This document shows positions 35,101 through 47,813 of a DNA stretch of 48,110 bases, in pieces. This stretch comes from Cyclospora cayetanensis (Eukaryota; Apicomplexa; Conoidasida; Eucoccidiorida; Eimeriidae): positions 1 through 48,110 of the forward strand of contig NW_020312194.1 of NCBI RefSeq assembly GCF_002999335.1, given 5' to 3'. The translations under genes were made by a program, and so were the position numbers. Numbering within the stretch: the stretch's first letter is position 1; each line of letters starts with the position of its first letter. The notes under the pieces are model-generated. The model ran no database searches and was not told where the DNA came from. It saw only the letters and a program-made list of their open reading frames with translations.

Positions 35101-38100
35101 TTGTTGCCAGTGTTAGTAAAATACACGCACCTGTCTATCAGCTGCACCCCAGTCACGTTCCTGCTCTCCACTGCCTTTTCATAGGCATCCTTTTGCCTCC
35201 GCATTGCTTCTTCCAACTCAGAAAGACAAGAATTGAGGCGCTCAGAAGTCATCATTGACTCCTCTACTTCCACTATGCACATACGTAGATGCGTGCAACT
35301 TGTTGTGCGTTTTTAGTGCATGCGTCTAATCATGCACAGATGAACTAATGGGTTCACGCGCAGAGGCAATATACAAAAATAGGTTCGTAGAAAAGTGAAG
35401 TGGGACCACGCACAGGGTCCGCAGTAGCAGGAATAAGTTCAGGGGTTAAAACAAGGTGTACCGCAACATTGAAGGACGCGAAGGTATGAGGAGTAGGACT
35501 AGCATTAAGAGCGGCAAAACGAACCATTGCAAGCGGCAATCTTCTGCAGCAGGCGAGAATGCTGGCTGCGGAGCACAGCCCTTTGTTGTAGTGCCTGGTG
35601 GCACTGCATTGTAATGCCCTAAGCAGAATCGCCACTGCATATTCTGCTAATGCTCCCGGCTCTGCTCGCACTAATGTTTTCGATGCGGCTACCCCTTCTT
35701 GCTTATCGGAGTGCAACTCGGAAAGCATGCGCCCACCAGCACCCATATCTTTCCGAGGACACATGGCCCGCCTGGTAGGCACTTTTTCCGGCTACTTCTC
35801 TTCGTGTCTATAATTTTGTGTCTTTCCGTGTTTCATGGCGTCTGCTGCCTATATGCTTCTTTCTCTATCGGTTCCTCCTCGTGTGCCAACGATCCCGTCT
35901 TTCAATCTCTGCGCCTTTTTTATGCCTCTGCGTTGTCCCTTCCTGTGCCTTTGTGCCCCCTCCCTGCTTTTTCCAAAGCCCCTTTCTATGTCACTACCCC
36001 AATTTCCTCTGTGTGCCTCTCCCGTGTATGCCTGACCTGAATTGTCGCGTCTTTGGACTCCACGTCTTTCCTAAAAATATCAATTTCATTGGCCAGCACT
36101 CTTTGTCTTTGCAACAGCTCGGAGAGGCCCTGACCAGCCTCCTGGATTTGAATTGCGTAGGCCTCGCACTGCTGCCGCACGCGTTCGATTCCCGCCTGCT
36201 GTTTCTCCTGCTCCCCCCAAATTTCGTGCAGGCAGCGCTCCGCGAATGTTGCCTCGACACCCTGCACACCAGTATCGGCTCGGTAAGCAGTTGTTCAGCT
36301 GGTCAGCTTATAGGTCGTGGCCTGAGCACGTACCTTGCGATTTACTGCGGAGATGGGAACGTTCAATGGCGGCACTCGTTGGCAACAGCATGCACGCGAG
36401 GAGGACTAAGAAGAAGGGCAGGCAGCTACCTAGGCTTATTCTGGGTAGCGATGAATGAGTTTGGTTCGGAAGAGGCAGAGAGAAGCAGTGTGGGGGGAGC
36501 GCCCCAGGTAGGGAGAATGCGAGGTTCTGGAAGCAAAGGTGGCAGCTCGTGCGTAATGTAAGCATTTGCATACTTTTGAAGAGTACGCACACCACAGTTA
36601 AATTGTATGGAAATATGAAGCGGAGCGTCACTGTAGGAGCTCTCATAATCAACGCAACAACAAGAACATCTAGGTACATTTGCAGGACCTTGAGGTTGAG
36701 CTGTTCTAGTGTCTCCTTCCTTAGTCGTTCGCTATCCGCAAGTGCTTGGGCTGCTTGCTGCCGCTGTGCGGCCATTTCTATCTCCATCGCATTCCAGCGG
36801 GCTATGCGTTGCAGCACCTGCGCTGCCTCCGCTTCCAGTTCACACCGCCGCTTGCTCTGCGCGTATGGGCACACACCTGAGCTTGGGGAAGTAGGCGATA
36901 CGGTAAGGGTGTAGGTGCTCACAAGAATGGTTTGAAGATACATCGGATGTATTAGTTATGCAGGGAGTTGGGGTTAGGGGTAGAGCTATGAGTTCGTAGG
37001 ATACCAGTGAGGTAAGATCTTCTTTTCTCTGCTTAAGAGAAGCTTCCTGAGAAGAAATGTTGGACAAAATGGTCACAGCAACAAGCTGAGGTTTAGTGAG
37101 CTCTCGCGTTGGGGTTTAGGCTGTTCAGGATATACGGTTTGAGATTTAGGGCTGATATACATCTCCTTTGATGCGGTCGTACAATTCCTCGTTCTTGGCC
37201 CTTAACTGTCCTGCCTGCAGCCAGACCACATCCCTAGACCATAGCCTTTGCAGAAGCTTGCAGCTCTTCGCAGACGATGGCGTTTCTATACCAGTGAAGC
37301 CACAAGGGATATGCAGATCGAGGGAGCAGCAGAGAAAGAGAAAGATCCTAACAGGCAAGCCCAAGAAAGCCATAGACACAGAGAGCGACTGAGAAAACTA
37401 GAGTAAGCCGACGAACAAAAAACGCAGCATGCGGGTGAAGAGCTGCAGACACGGACGGCAACTTGCCTCTTTCGTGCGAGAGGCAGACTCCATTAGAAGA
37501 GCTTTTTTCTGAAGCTCTAGCTCCCCCTATGACATTTGACACACGTGACGCAAATACGAAACCTTGAAAGCGTGCATAGTTTCCTAATAACGCACGAGGC
37601 TGCAGGCAACTTTTAGCCCCTTAGAGCCTGGATCTTCCAGTGGTCCATTTAAAACTTAGAAAAGGGGAGCTGTGGATTGAGACCTTGAGCAGCCCAAGAC
37701 GCAAAAGTATCCCACCTTACGAGCCACTAAAACAGGGAGAAGCGCTGCAGCACGGTCTCGTCGCACAGTGCCTTTATTGTAGTCCCTGCACTCACATCTC
37801 ATACAGTTGATACCCTCAATCCTAGCACCTTGCCAGCAGTCGACAGTCGCGATCTCCACAGCGCTTCCCAGATCTTTTGCTTTCCCCGTTTCTCGCGAAT
37901 CGAACTCCGAAAACGGCGCAGGGCAGCTACCTCGAGTCTTAGTCAGGTCCAAACCCTACCCTTAAACCTTAAAATCTGACGCTTAAGCGAGGCAGGCTGG
38001 CCCTTGTGTATATCTCACAGCTTGGCCCTCTCTAGGACGGTTCTAAAGTGCTGAAGCTCCTCCTTGGCTTGTTGCAAGGACGCAGCGGCAGCTTTCAGTT

Positions 38101-41100
38101 CTGCCTGTATCGTGTTGCGGCATTCGGTGGTGTCGGCAAACTCTAGCTGATGTCTCCGCACAGCCGGAAGTCTCAACACACGCAGAAATGAGGAGTGCAA
38201 CCGCAGCCGCACTGGTGACAACCTGAGAACTTTTTCTCTAGCGGATGCATTGGAAGGATCCGCTGCAGCTACCCAAAGAGCAAATGATTAAGGCAACTAG
38301 CCTTTTACGCCATCAGACGGCAATTGCAGCGTGCAAGTTCCGCAGCTAAAGCTTCTAGATGGAGCAAGGTAGGGCTAAGGTATTAGGCATTGTGGCCTTA
38401 ACCCAGAACTTAGGGCTAAGAGTTTGCCTGCGCCAGGTCGAGTCGAGTGCGTATGCTTCGTTGTTGTGGCTCAAGCTCCTCAGCCATCCTCCGCTGCTCC
38501 TTCAGAGTTTGTTGCTGCTGGCTCAGCTTTTCTGTCAGGGCCTGTGTGCAAAGCCGACAATATGCATGCAGCAGCAATAGGAGTAGCCGCACTAAGGGCA
38601 ATCATATCCTCGGCTCGAGAAGGCCACGCGACTGAAGTCAGTTCAGTGAATCAGGATATGAGATTGCGCCTTTAAATTGCACTTTGGTCCAAGGGTGCTG
38701 TCTACTTGTATTTCGGTATTCGCCTGTGCGACTAGCTGTTGCTGCTCCTCGGTTTGTTGTGCCACCCGCAGCTCTTGCTGCTTCATTGCATTCAACATGT
38801 GCTGTACAAGTTCGCGCTGCTCCGTTTGCCTCTGTGGCTGAGACAACATCTGGGTAAGTTCTTCATTTAGGCTCTGCTGCCGAGCGGCAGTCTCCTAAAG
38901 GATACTCAAGCAGGTGAAGCTAGCTCAGTGTGCATGCGTGTAGGTAATGAAAGAGTCTCAGACCAGCTATTCGGGTGCAGATGGCGAGCGAAACGCCTTC
39001 TAATGAGCCAGTAAAGGCAGGTGGTCTGGAAACTCGCTAATTGCTAGCTAGCTGTGTGGCTGGCTATAAAAGATACCCAGGAAAATGCACGGTTGTTCTT
39101 CAGTTGACATGTAGTGTGCTCATTTTACAGCTTAGGATTCGCCTTGCCTCTATCTTTCCTACGAGCGCTTTTTCTTTTTGACTCAATTTGACAACTTCAT
39201 CCTTGCCGCGCTCTGTTCTTCACAATCACTAACCCACATACCGAAGCCCCTATATACATGCACCCTAAGCCATTAAAAAGCCCTAGCGGAGAAAAAAGCA
39301 TCAAATCTTTTTCTCGCGACTGGCCAGTTCTGTAGTGATTGCCTTCAGGGGTTTAACACCACCGGTTTCAAATGCTTAATTTAAAGCTCTAGACGTTCCC
39401 AACAGCTTAGGAGGTCTCTCTTTCGAATTTCGGCTCACCAATAGACGCATTGAGCCGTTTCTCCTCGCGCTGCAAAGCGAAGCAGAGGGTCAGCACTACC
39501 AAAGAGAGTTTGATGAGCGCAGACGCATACCTGTGCTTAGAGATACATCGAGGCTCAAACACACGGATAGGTGATATTAACGCTTGAATATTCACAAAAA
39601 GCAAAGCACGACACAGCAAACCAGAGCGACCACGAATAGGGAGTGGATGAGTGCAGCAGAAAAGGAGAGCGTTTTAGTGCCCGTGTCAAGGAAGAACCTA
39701 AGGAGGAGAGACTGTAAGACTACAGACGGATGCGAAGGTACTAGCAAGAAGGCTGAAGAAAACAACTAAAGGATTGGAGCGAATACCAAAGAACAGGAAT
39801 GCTACTTTTTCCTGCCTTCAGAAGCGCTTAGGAGACACTACATCAGTTTTGCGGAGAAGTGCGAATTTTCAGGTACCTTCAGCAGTTGAATAGTTTGTGA
39901 AGCTCCCTGTATGAACACCGTCTCCACTTCAGCAGCTCTAAAGGAGGAACCACGAACGAAAGCCCCAACAGGCTCCAGACGTATGGCACCGCTTCGAAAT
40001 TTCACATTTTTCGCGAGAAGCCTCACAAGGGGCCTTTTGGGGGTTATTTAAGAGGCCTTAGGGAGGACCGCGTTAGGAGCTGCTCTGCCTTTTGCAGGAT
40101 GCCTTGGCTGGCTCCTACAAGGCCATACTAACCGGCTTCTTAGCGGCGTCACACGAGCCTTTTAGAGAGAAAGGCATTAGGCAGGGAACCCTTTGAGTGA
40201 TCTTTCAAAGGGAAACCTTGCGTTTGAGTTGGCTGACCGTTTGACTTGTGTTTCGAGCTGTCCCTGAAGCTCTTGCGCTTCCGCTTTGAGCGCAGCCAGC
40301 TGCTGATGCAACATATGTTGTCGTGAGGAGGAACGGACGACATCAGCTTTCTTCTGTAAAGGCCGAGACGTGAAGGAGCACGCTTCGACACGTAGAGAGG
40401 CAGCGACGCCGCCAGTTCGAACTAGGGAGACACTGGGGGCTTGTGGCTCAAGGGGTTTTTCTCAGGGCATTTGGGATAATTGTATGAAGCGGATCGACTG
40501 ATAATAGGGGCGGCAAGTACATCTAAGTAGGGAGCCTATGCTATTTTGTTGAGCTTGCTGTTAGAAGGGGCACGCGCGAACGGGGAGATCGGAGGTAGGA
40601 GGGAAGGCAGGATAGACAAGGCAGTGTGGGAGCGTAAGAAGTCTATTGGTGGGAAGGCCTTCCGAGACTGACGGGAAATCGTTGCCAGCAATAAAGGCGA
40701 TTCACGCGAGAGACAAAAGAAAGAGGAGCGAAGCAGCAGCTAAGCAGCTCAAGAGGCATGAAGGCATCAAAAAGTGGGGAGTCCACGAAGTCTATATCCT
40801 AATGTTCCCCTGACACCTGCACCCTAAACAGTAACGACGATGCCCCATACCCGATCCTCCCAGCAGCATAGGGTGACAAGCATCCCGTGGGGTTCGCACC
40901 TCATTGATTTCATGTTTCAGCGAAGCAATGCGTTCAGCGTATTGTGCCGCCTTTGTTGCAGCTTCTGCGAGCTCCTCCTGCTGATGCGTTAACTGCCCCT
41001 GCAATCGCTGGAGCCTTGCTGCAGCGTAGCTCTCCTTTGATGCAGCGTGAGCGTAGCGCTCGTGCAGTTTGAAGAACTTTTGCTTTAAGAGCAAAGCCCT

Positions 41101-41423
41101 GAGCAGAAAGGCGCGTGCAGTTGGACCGCAGCCTTCAGAGTAGTGTGGTTAGTTGCGACTTGCCCTGCTAATGCTTCTTCTGCTATTGCTGGAGCTGCCA
41201 AAAGGACTACTGCTTACTTGTTCACACTCAGGGCTCCTCTCTCGCATAGGGAGTCCAAGCAACTACTCACATTCTCCTCTATTGGGGGTGGCGGCAGTTG
41301 CACGATTAACAGCCCATCTGAAGCTGATGCCGTTTCCGCTGGCAGAGTTGGTGCATCAGGTAATGGCTGTTGCTGCAGCGCAGGCAACAAATCTTTCTCC
41401 TGCTGCCCCTCCCCCATGGTCAT
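32165..41423 (-). CDS. CCDC146: CCDC146/MBO2 homologue, centriole/axoneme coiled-coil protein
   Basis: Complement exons: 41423-41218, 41098-40900, 40353-40238, 39937-39877, 39469-39439, 39212-39163, 38894-38706, 38541-38428, 38146-38019, 37904-37829, 37508-37463, 37210-37161, 37046-37005, 36856-36689, 36261-36037, 35807-35783 (guess), 35263-35131, 34845-34802, 34658-34612, 34343-34181, 34084-34045, 33916-33795, 33322-33186, 32900-32695, 32333-32165. All phases fit; total about 928 aa (human CCDC146 is about 955). Family marks are a Leu-rich start (LDSLCERGAL, LLKQKFFKLHERYA), YEKAVESRNVTGVQLIDR near residue 610, NPHGSRPWRE, and the C-terminal signature PQPYGALAPF. Nearly the whole chain is predicted coiled coil. 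CCDC146 is a centriolar and sperm-flagellum protein and MBO2 shapes the Chlamydomonas flagellar waveform, so a role in the microgamete flagellum or basal body is inferred. The 35807-35783 exon is the weakest; exon 38541-38428 appears to end at a GC donor. Confidence 0.87.
36961..37155. repeat. Scattered telomere-like heptamers in CCDC146 introns
   Basis: Degenerate TTTAGGG/GGGGTTAGGGG/GGGGTTTAGG copies recur in the introns on both sides of the short exon 37005-37046, with further CCCTAAA-like copies at about 37950-37970 and 38370-38420. Apicomplexan telomeres use TTTAGGG, and interstitial copies are known from Eimeria genomes. There is no long tandem array here. Confidence 0.5.
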
Positions 41424-43968
41424 CCCTACGCTGTTTCACTCAGCAGGGCCTCTGGGTGTAAATACACCCTAGAAGGCCAATAACAGCTTCTCTGCATACG
41501 ATACAGTCTGTGGTTCCGCTCGCCCCCTGTGTGTAAAATCCCCGTTTTCCATAGGTTTTTGAGTACTGAAGTGTTTGTGCCGCGCTTAGTAGCGGCCCAA
41601 GGGCTACCTTTTGCTCTCACTCCCACGCAGCATTACTGAATTGAGGAGGCTCGTGCCGGTAAACGCACGTAGCTAGCTCTCACTCCAGCCAATGCCTGAA
41701 GAGCGAGCTTCACTGTTCAGGAGGCTAGATGTGAGTCGGCCATTGCCGAAACAAGCGTCAACGGCAGTCTCAGCTAAATGCTAAACGCAAAGAGAGAATA
41801 AGGCTGATGCGTGGAGCACCGAGCGCCAGATTTGCGCTCCTCAGGCCGCTACATGCCAAGCTTTGAACGAAACAAGAGAGAGTGGAAGGGCATGGACATC
41901 AAGCTAGCGGTTAGGAGATGGATAGCTCGCTCCGACGTACTCTCTTGGGTGTTCCGTGTGTCGGCTCTATGTTTACAGGGGTGCTTACATACGGTACTGT
42001 ACATAAAAACCGGCCGCTATGGTTTCTTTCTATACCTTGAAGGTTTTAGACAAAAATTTTAGGAAGTCATTACAATAGTATTTTTTGAGATACGCTGCCA
42101 GCTGTACACAGTCCCACAAAGCCCCACTGCTTTCCTCCCGCTATGTCTGGGGGTCGTGTCCGCTTGTCGCTCCGCCTCTGTATCTGTGAGCTTCGTGCGA
42201 GGAATAAAAAAAATCGAAATGCTCTGGATATAGCTTTGCTAAGAGAAGAAGAGAGAAAGGAGTGGCTCACTGCAGATTCTAGAATTAGTTACGTCTAACG
42301 CGTTCGTATCTGCAGCTGCGCATTTTTATGTCTGATGCAAAGAGGGAGAGGACAGAGGACACATCTGTAGGGCGATTTTAAGAGCGTTTGATAATAAAGT
42401 AGAGAACAAGTATGAATTTTAGAGGAATTATGCTAAGGAGAAGATTGTTGAAGGTGTGCAGCGTGGCTGCTAGACATTCGGGCATGCAGATCAGTGGTAT
42501 CACGAATAACTCAGGTGCCACTAGGCCTAGAAATGGCTGTCTAGTACTCCTATTGGGAATTAGGGAGTCTGAAAAACTGAATTTTATTGGAAGGAGCCGA
42601 AATAAAGGCGCCGGTTATTCCACTTCTGTCCAAACGCGGCGCCTTGCCTTTGTGTTTCTTTCCAGGTTGCGCATTAATATTGGCTCATTTTGCATTAGTA
42701 GATAATGGGGCCTACGGTGCAAATCCAAGGCCGCGTGCTAATCTATTACCAGTTTACTGCGCAACATGTCTCACCGGCACTTTGCAACCCCGTATCCATG
42801 CATATTCTGAATCACACTCTGTAATGGTAGCTCTTTTACTCGTGCGGTTTGAGTGGCATTCGAATCTGTAGAACGCATTTGCATCCATTTGAAGACCTGC
42901 TAGGAGCGTGCCAGTGTCCACAGTCTGCCAGCCCGGCCCCTCACGGTGCGTATGTACAGCACAACAATGAAAAATCAAATCTTATAGTAATTGACTTTTC
43001 GACGATAGCTGTTCCTGTAAGAACGAAGCAACTGACCCGGAGGCTTATTCCTGTTGAGCCTCTGCCGGGCCCCAGAAATAATCTAGTGAGAAACTAGGCA
43101 GTGCTGGATTCTGCGCTTCTTCCCATCAAAGAGTGGATTCAAGTTGGGAAAAAAACTAGGTTCCACTGCGAGGCAGAGACTTTTAGCCGCACACTGTATC
43201 AGGCTGTGCGGGGTAACGGTGGCTTCACCCCTCCCATCGTGAAAGCCTAGGAATAGTCCCTCCATAAAACAGAACGTCCATCAGCAACCAAGCCGTAGAG
43301 AGGAGAAATGGCTGAGACAAGGTACTACTAGGAACTGGCCTCTGTGGTAGAGCTTCCTACGTCGTAGTAGGTACAGCTGCGTCTTGCCGGCGAGGCTTGG
43401 TGAGAAGTAGCCTAGACTCAAGGCCTGTGCATGCCCGCATGTACCTATCGAGTTGTGCAAATGCTGTGGTGTCGCCTCTAGGACTACTTCTGCCCCTGCA
43501 TGTCAACTTGACACATGCCCGAATCTGCTTTCTCGCTAGTTGTCGCCTGCTACCTCCGAATAATAAATGCCTGTGCGTGGTGTCTGTACCTCGCTCTCCG
43601 CACATATTCGGTTTAACTACCTGCACAATTGCTTTAAAAGACATGTCACGAAGCAACCGACTTTGGGTAGATCGCTTCAGCGCCAAACTAGGGCTCTCCC
43701 TTAGAATCCCTCTATCCAGCAGCAGCAGTTGCTACTAGAAACGTTCAAGTCCGTCGATCTCAAAAGTTAAACCACAAGGATTGCCGACTTCCCCTCCGCA
43801 AGACATGTGTCGAACCAGCAGCAAGGCGAATCAGCGCGGGTGCTGCATCGCCTTGCCTTTGGGGAGGCCATAGCTTTGGTATTATTTCCTGGCGATGTTT
43901 CCTTTTTCTGCTTTTTGTGATGATCCCTTTTGGCCTTTGCCGCTTAGCTCGCCTTGTGATTTCTGTTC
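41424..43968. other. Intergenic region, no gene seen
   Basis: About 2.5 kb between two minus-strand genes. It should contain the CCDC146 promoter and the 3' UTR of the membrane-protein gene. Open frames of about 110 codons at 43357-43738 on both strands overlap each other and have no recognisable content. Confidence 0.55.
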
Positions 43969-46900
43969 TCATATGACTCTGGGAAAGACGAAGCCAGGGG
44001 ATGACAAATAGCCGTCTCGTCTGTACAGCTCGGCGTCGTCTGCCACCGTGATATATGCGTAGGCGGCTGTTCCCCGTTTTGAACGTTGCTGCTCTTCCTC
44101 GCTGCTGTCAGACTCCCGAAAAATGCCAAAGTCGTCGGTCCGTTGTGTCACGAGACCCTCAAGCATTGCTTTGAGTTCATAGCGTCTCAGCGCCATGATC
44201 CGCACAGCTTGAGAAAGCAGCAGGTAGACCACTCCCACAAGTAGGTGGCCGCAAAAAACTCCGAAATTGTACCAACTTAGGCAAATACACACTGCCCACG
44301 TTCTGAAAACACCTGTCAACAGCAGTTCCATCCACATTGCGTCCAAAAGCCCCTCGCATACCCTGATGCCTTTCGTTGTGTCGGGACCAATGAGCAAAGC
44401 GTGGAACGCAAGAGGCGCTGCTGCTTTTCTGCACAGCGAAAAAACCACCATGTTGCTCAAAGAGACGAAGCGCGGTGCCGGAGAGGAGGAGCTGTCATTC
44501 TGCTGAGAGGAAGTTGTCGCTGTGTCTGGACAGAAAAGGGACAGATAGAGAGCACAGGTCGTTCAACAGCATTCCGCGTCCTCAAAGCCGAGAAGCATCT
44601 AGGGGTGGTGCAAGGTGTCGCATGCATCGTGTGCTGCACAATCTGTCGTAATCACTGCGCATGGATCGGGAGAGAGAGAGGGAGATATGGACGAATAGAG
44701 AGACAGATAGGGAGAGAGACAGATGGAGATAGATAGAGAGAGAGAAAGATGGAGATAGATAGATACAGAGAAAGATGGAGATAGACAGATACAGAGAAAG
44801 ATGGAGATAGACACATGGAGAGAAAGATGGAGATAGATAGATTGAAAGATAGGGACAGATAGAAAGATGGAGAGAGACAGACAGAAAGAGAGAAAGATAG
44901 ATAAAAAGAAAGATGGAGAGAGATAGAATGATAGATAGAAAGGTAGAGAGAGAGATGGAAGGAAATAGAAGGAGAAAAAAAGTGCTGCAGCTAGTAGGGG
45001 CACTATATATATCGCGGTTGAAGACGAACTTTTGACGAATTTGTCGGAGTGTAGGGTGTAGTATTGCTTCCCACAGAGGGAAAAGGGGAAGACCAAAAAC
45101 ATGGTGAGGAGGTTGTAGATGGGTTTAGCCAAGAAGCAAATTGCCAGCATGAGTCCAACGGTGCACTTGGGGAGGGAAGCCTTTGTCACAACGATCGAGC
45201 CGTTGGATAACAGGGCGCCGCCATCCAAGTCAAGGTATGCAAGTCCGAGCTGGCGATACAGCAGGAGTCTCGACAGCTGTTTCGTGCCGAAGCAGAAAGC
45301 CGAGAAGGCAGAATCCAAGATGGGAACGGTAAAGAGAGAGCTGACGAAGCAGACTGCCACGGATACAACCCAAACGACTCCCATGGTCCTGTCGCGTACA
45401 TCCATCTGCTGGAAAGAAGAGACGGGGAAGTATTCGAAGGGAGGAGACCCCTTCACAATCGCGAAGGAGACGAATCCCACCAACACGAGCACCACGTGCA
45501 GCACATCCAAGAAGACGGCGGCAACGGCGAGACGCAGCTGCTGGCCATACGACAGATAGGGATTTCCATCGAGCACCGTCTTAAGCCCCCCAGACTTCCA
45601 GCTGAAGAGCAAGACAAGCAGCCTGAACAATACACGTCCAAACCCCACTCCTGAGATCGGAAGGCGTCGACTGGACTGGAGGTCCCGAACCAGTCGACGT
45701 TGACGGCGACTTAGACGCTGCTGTCTCTTCTGCGCTTGAACGGCAAGAAGCGGCTCTTGACGTTCACGGACCCCAAGGCTTTCCATAGACGCCGCTGAGG
45801 AGTACGGTATGAGGGTGCCGGCGCTGCTGCTTGGCAAATAAGAACCGATAAACTCGCGACTCCCCTGCAAAGACTCCCTCTCTCGATCCTTGTTGTTCTC
45901 CGCCCCATTGCCCCCCGCCCCCCCCGCGGAAAGCGGCGCCGCTGCCGCGTGTCTCTGCAGCAAGAAACTCCCTCGCTGTCGAAGGCGCTGAATGTTCTCT
46001 AGAACTCCCCGCCCTACAGAGGCAGCAGCGGTCGCTGCAGAGGAGGTCGGCGGCTGCTGCTGCTGCGGGGGCACCTGCTGTTTGCCGTCTCCCACTGAGG
46101 AAGGCATCGCCGATAGCTGCAGCAGCTGGTTCTGCTCGTCAGTTGGGCTTTCATACATGCTCCTCTGAGTTCCCTTTGCGCGCTCTCTCTCCGCCAGTCT
46201 GCACTGGTTGAGCTTTAGGGGCCGCACAAAAATCGTAAAGATATTCTTCAAAAAAAACCACAAAACCTTGTCCGGCGTCGTGAGCATCCAGTAGAGCCGC
46301 AGCGCGAGGTAGGGAAAATCCACCAACAACAACCCCACCAAAAACTCGTATTTCGCGGACACGAAGATGTCTGCCTGCCCCGAGGCACCCTCCAAGGACT
46401 GCTGCACGGGGAAGGCAAAGCCTAAGGTCATAACGCCTACCAACGTTAAGATTAGAGTCGCCATGCATACGTACTGCGCAGGGGAACCAGGATCTGAAAC
46501 TTGCAGAAGTGCGTAGGTACCTGCCACGAAAGCCACATATATATATATATATATCTATATCTATATATGTGCGCCAGGATAGAAAGCCATGCCCTCTTTA
46601 GGCCCGTGCGAAGGCGCAGACATTTCGCACGAGAGCATTTTCATCGGTGGATCAGAAACTCGCGGTGACAGGAATTTGAAGGCAGAGCCGAGCAGACAGA
46701 CGGGGAAGGTGGACCGGTGGAAGGACGGCTTAGAGCGGCGTCGACTCGTGGTGGCGATTCTCGCGCGAGGAGACTCACCTAGGGTATCATTGAACATAAT
46801 GGCAATATCCAGGAAGTCCAAGGAGAGACTGAGCGCAAGATCGCCTTGCAGAGCAGCTTCAATAGACACAGACTTGGAGGCGGAGGAGCGGATTGAGGCG

Positions 46901-47485
46901 CGTGCTCGAGCCGTGAAGACAACGTACAACACCGGCAGCAAGAAAACTCCCAGATACGACAGCGAGTCATAGTTGTTCTCCTCTGAGGCAGAAGACACAC
47001 GGCAGACAAGGAGCACTGGGGATCTTCGCCACGCACAGACAGGAAATCAGCGCGAGAGCACAGGCTTAAAAAACGAGAATAATAAGACAAAGTGGCGTCA
47101 GAAGAGGAACACCCCTGTGCGGGCTAAAAGCCTCTAATCGTGGAAGGAACAGGTTCTGCAAGATCTTGAAGTGCGCACAGAGAAGCGCAGAAGAGCAAGG
47201 CTTGACAGGTTGCATGAGGACTCTCGTGCTGCAAGCCGATAGAAAGAGCCTCTCCGTGAGAGGCGATCGCGGCATCGGGGAGGAGGCAGACACGAAAAAC
47301 AACTACGAGGGAGAACAGAAAAAAGGCCACATTGAAGGCTTCTTACGGTCCACAGAATCCGACGAGAAAAGGCGAGATCCGATATGCCCGAAGACACCTT
47401 CATCGTTTTGCATATCCACAACCGGATACTCCCAGGGAGGCTGTTGGTACGTCGTTGTGTCTTTCCAGAAGGCGATTAAGCCCAT
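43969..47485 (-). CDS. Polytopic membrane protein, TMEM26-like
   Basis: Four exons on the complement: 47485-47347, 46982-46779, 46520-45004, 44502-43969, phases 1, 1, 0, giving 797 aa. The third exon's 3' end may instead be 45037 (also phase 0). About ten hydrophobic segments are visible: near residues 53-73 (LGVFLLPVLYVVF), 93-113 (LSLDFLDIAIMF), 128-150, 168-190 (FLVGLLLVDFPYLALRLYWM), 197-213 (LWFFLKNIFTIFV), then a polar Gln/Ser/Arg-rich loop (about 215-400), 405-420, 443-470, 490-512, 565-595, and two or three in the last exon. The L-D-F-L-D-x-x-x segment, the D-F-P-x-x-x-L-R-L segment and the F-F-x-K-N-x-F block resemble TMEM26-family proteins (family knowledge; distant). The C-terminus is acidic and cytosolic-looking. 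Function, transport activity and location are unknown. Confidence 0.8.
44660..44985. repeat. (GATA/GAGA)n repeat in the last intron of the TMEM26-like gene
   Basis: Over 300 bases of AGATGGAGATAGATAG-type units. The minus-strand frame of exon 3 reads through it as a Ser/Leu/Tyr/Ile-rich run, which is not protein: the exon ends at a donor near 45004 or 45037 and the next begins at 44502. Confidence 0.9.
46537..46567. repeat. (TA)n microsatellite in intron 2 of the TMEM26-like gene
   Basis: ATATATAT/CTATATCTATAT tract just inside the acceptor side of the intron before exon 46520-45004. Confidence 0.9.
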
Positions 47486-47740
47486 CTTGGTGCCTTCAAA
47501 CCCACAGGTTGACGCAGCAAGGCTCTAGGCAAAGAGCGCTGGGAAAGCCCCGTAGGCGACACAGACCAGCGCAGCGGAGTGAAGAATTTATGGCGATGCA
47601 TGCATATATCGGCATTTTGAAGAGCACAGCAAGGTAGCCATCTAGCCATCCATCAGCTCACACGGCCTGCTGGGCAGCGGCTAAAGAGTGAAGCACGGTT
47701 CCTTTCCCCATATATATATATACACGACTTCAGAGGCGGG

Positions 47741-47813
<73 letters not shown>

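Noticed and set aside
35818..36561. 247-codon plus-strand open frame
   Set aside because: Largely antisense of the coiled-coil exon 36261-36037 of the CCDC146 homologue; no domain and a Cys/Leu/Phe-rich composition typical of antisense shadows.
44599..45003. C-terminal extension of the TMEM26-like exon as a Ser/Leu/Ile-rich run
   Set aside because: It is read-through of the GATA/GAGA repeat; splicing near 45004 to 44502 restores a sensible protein.
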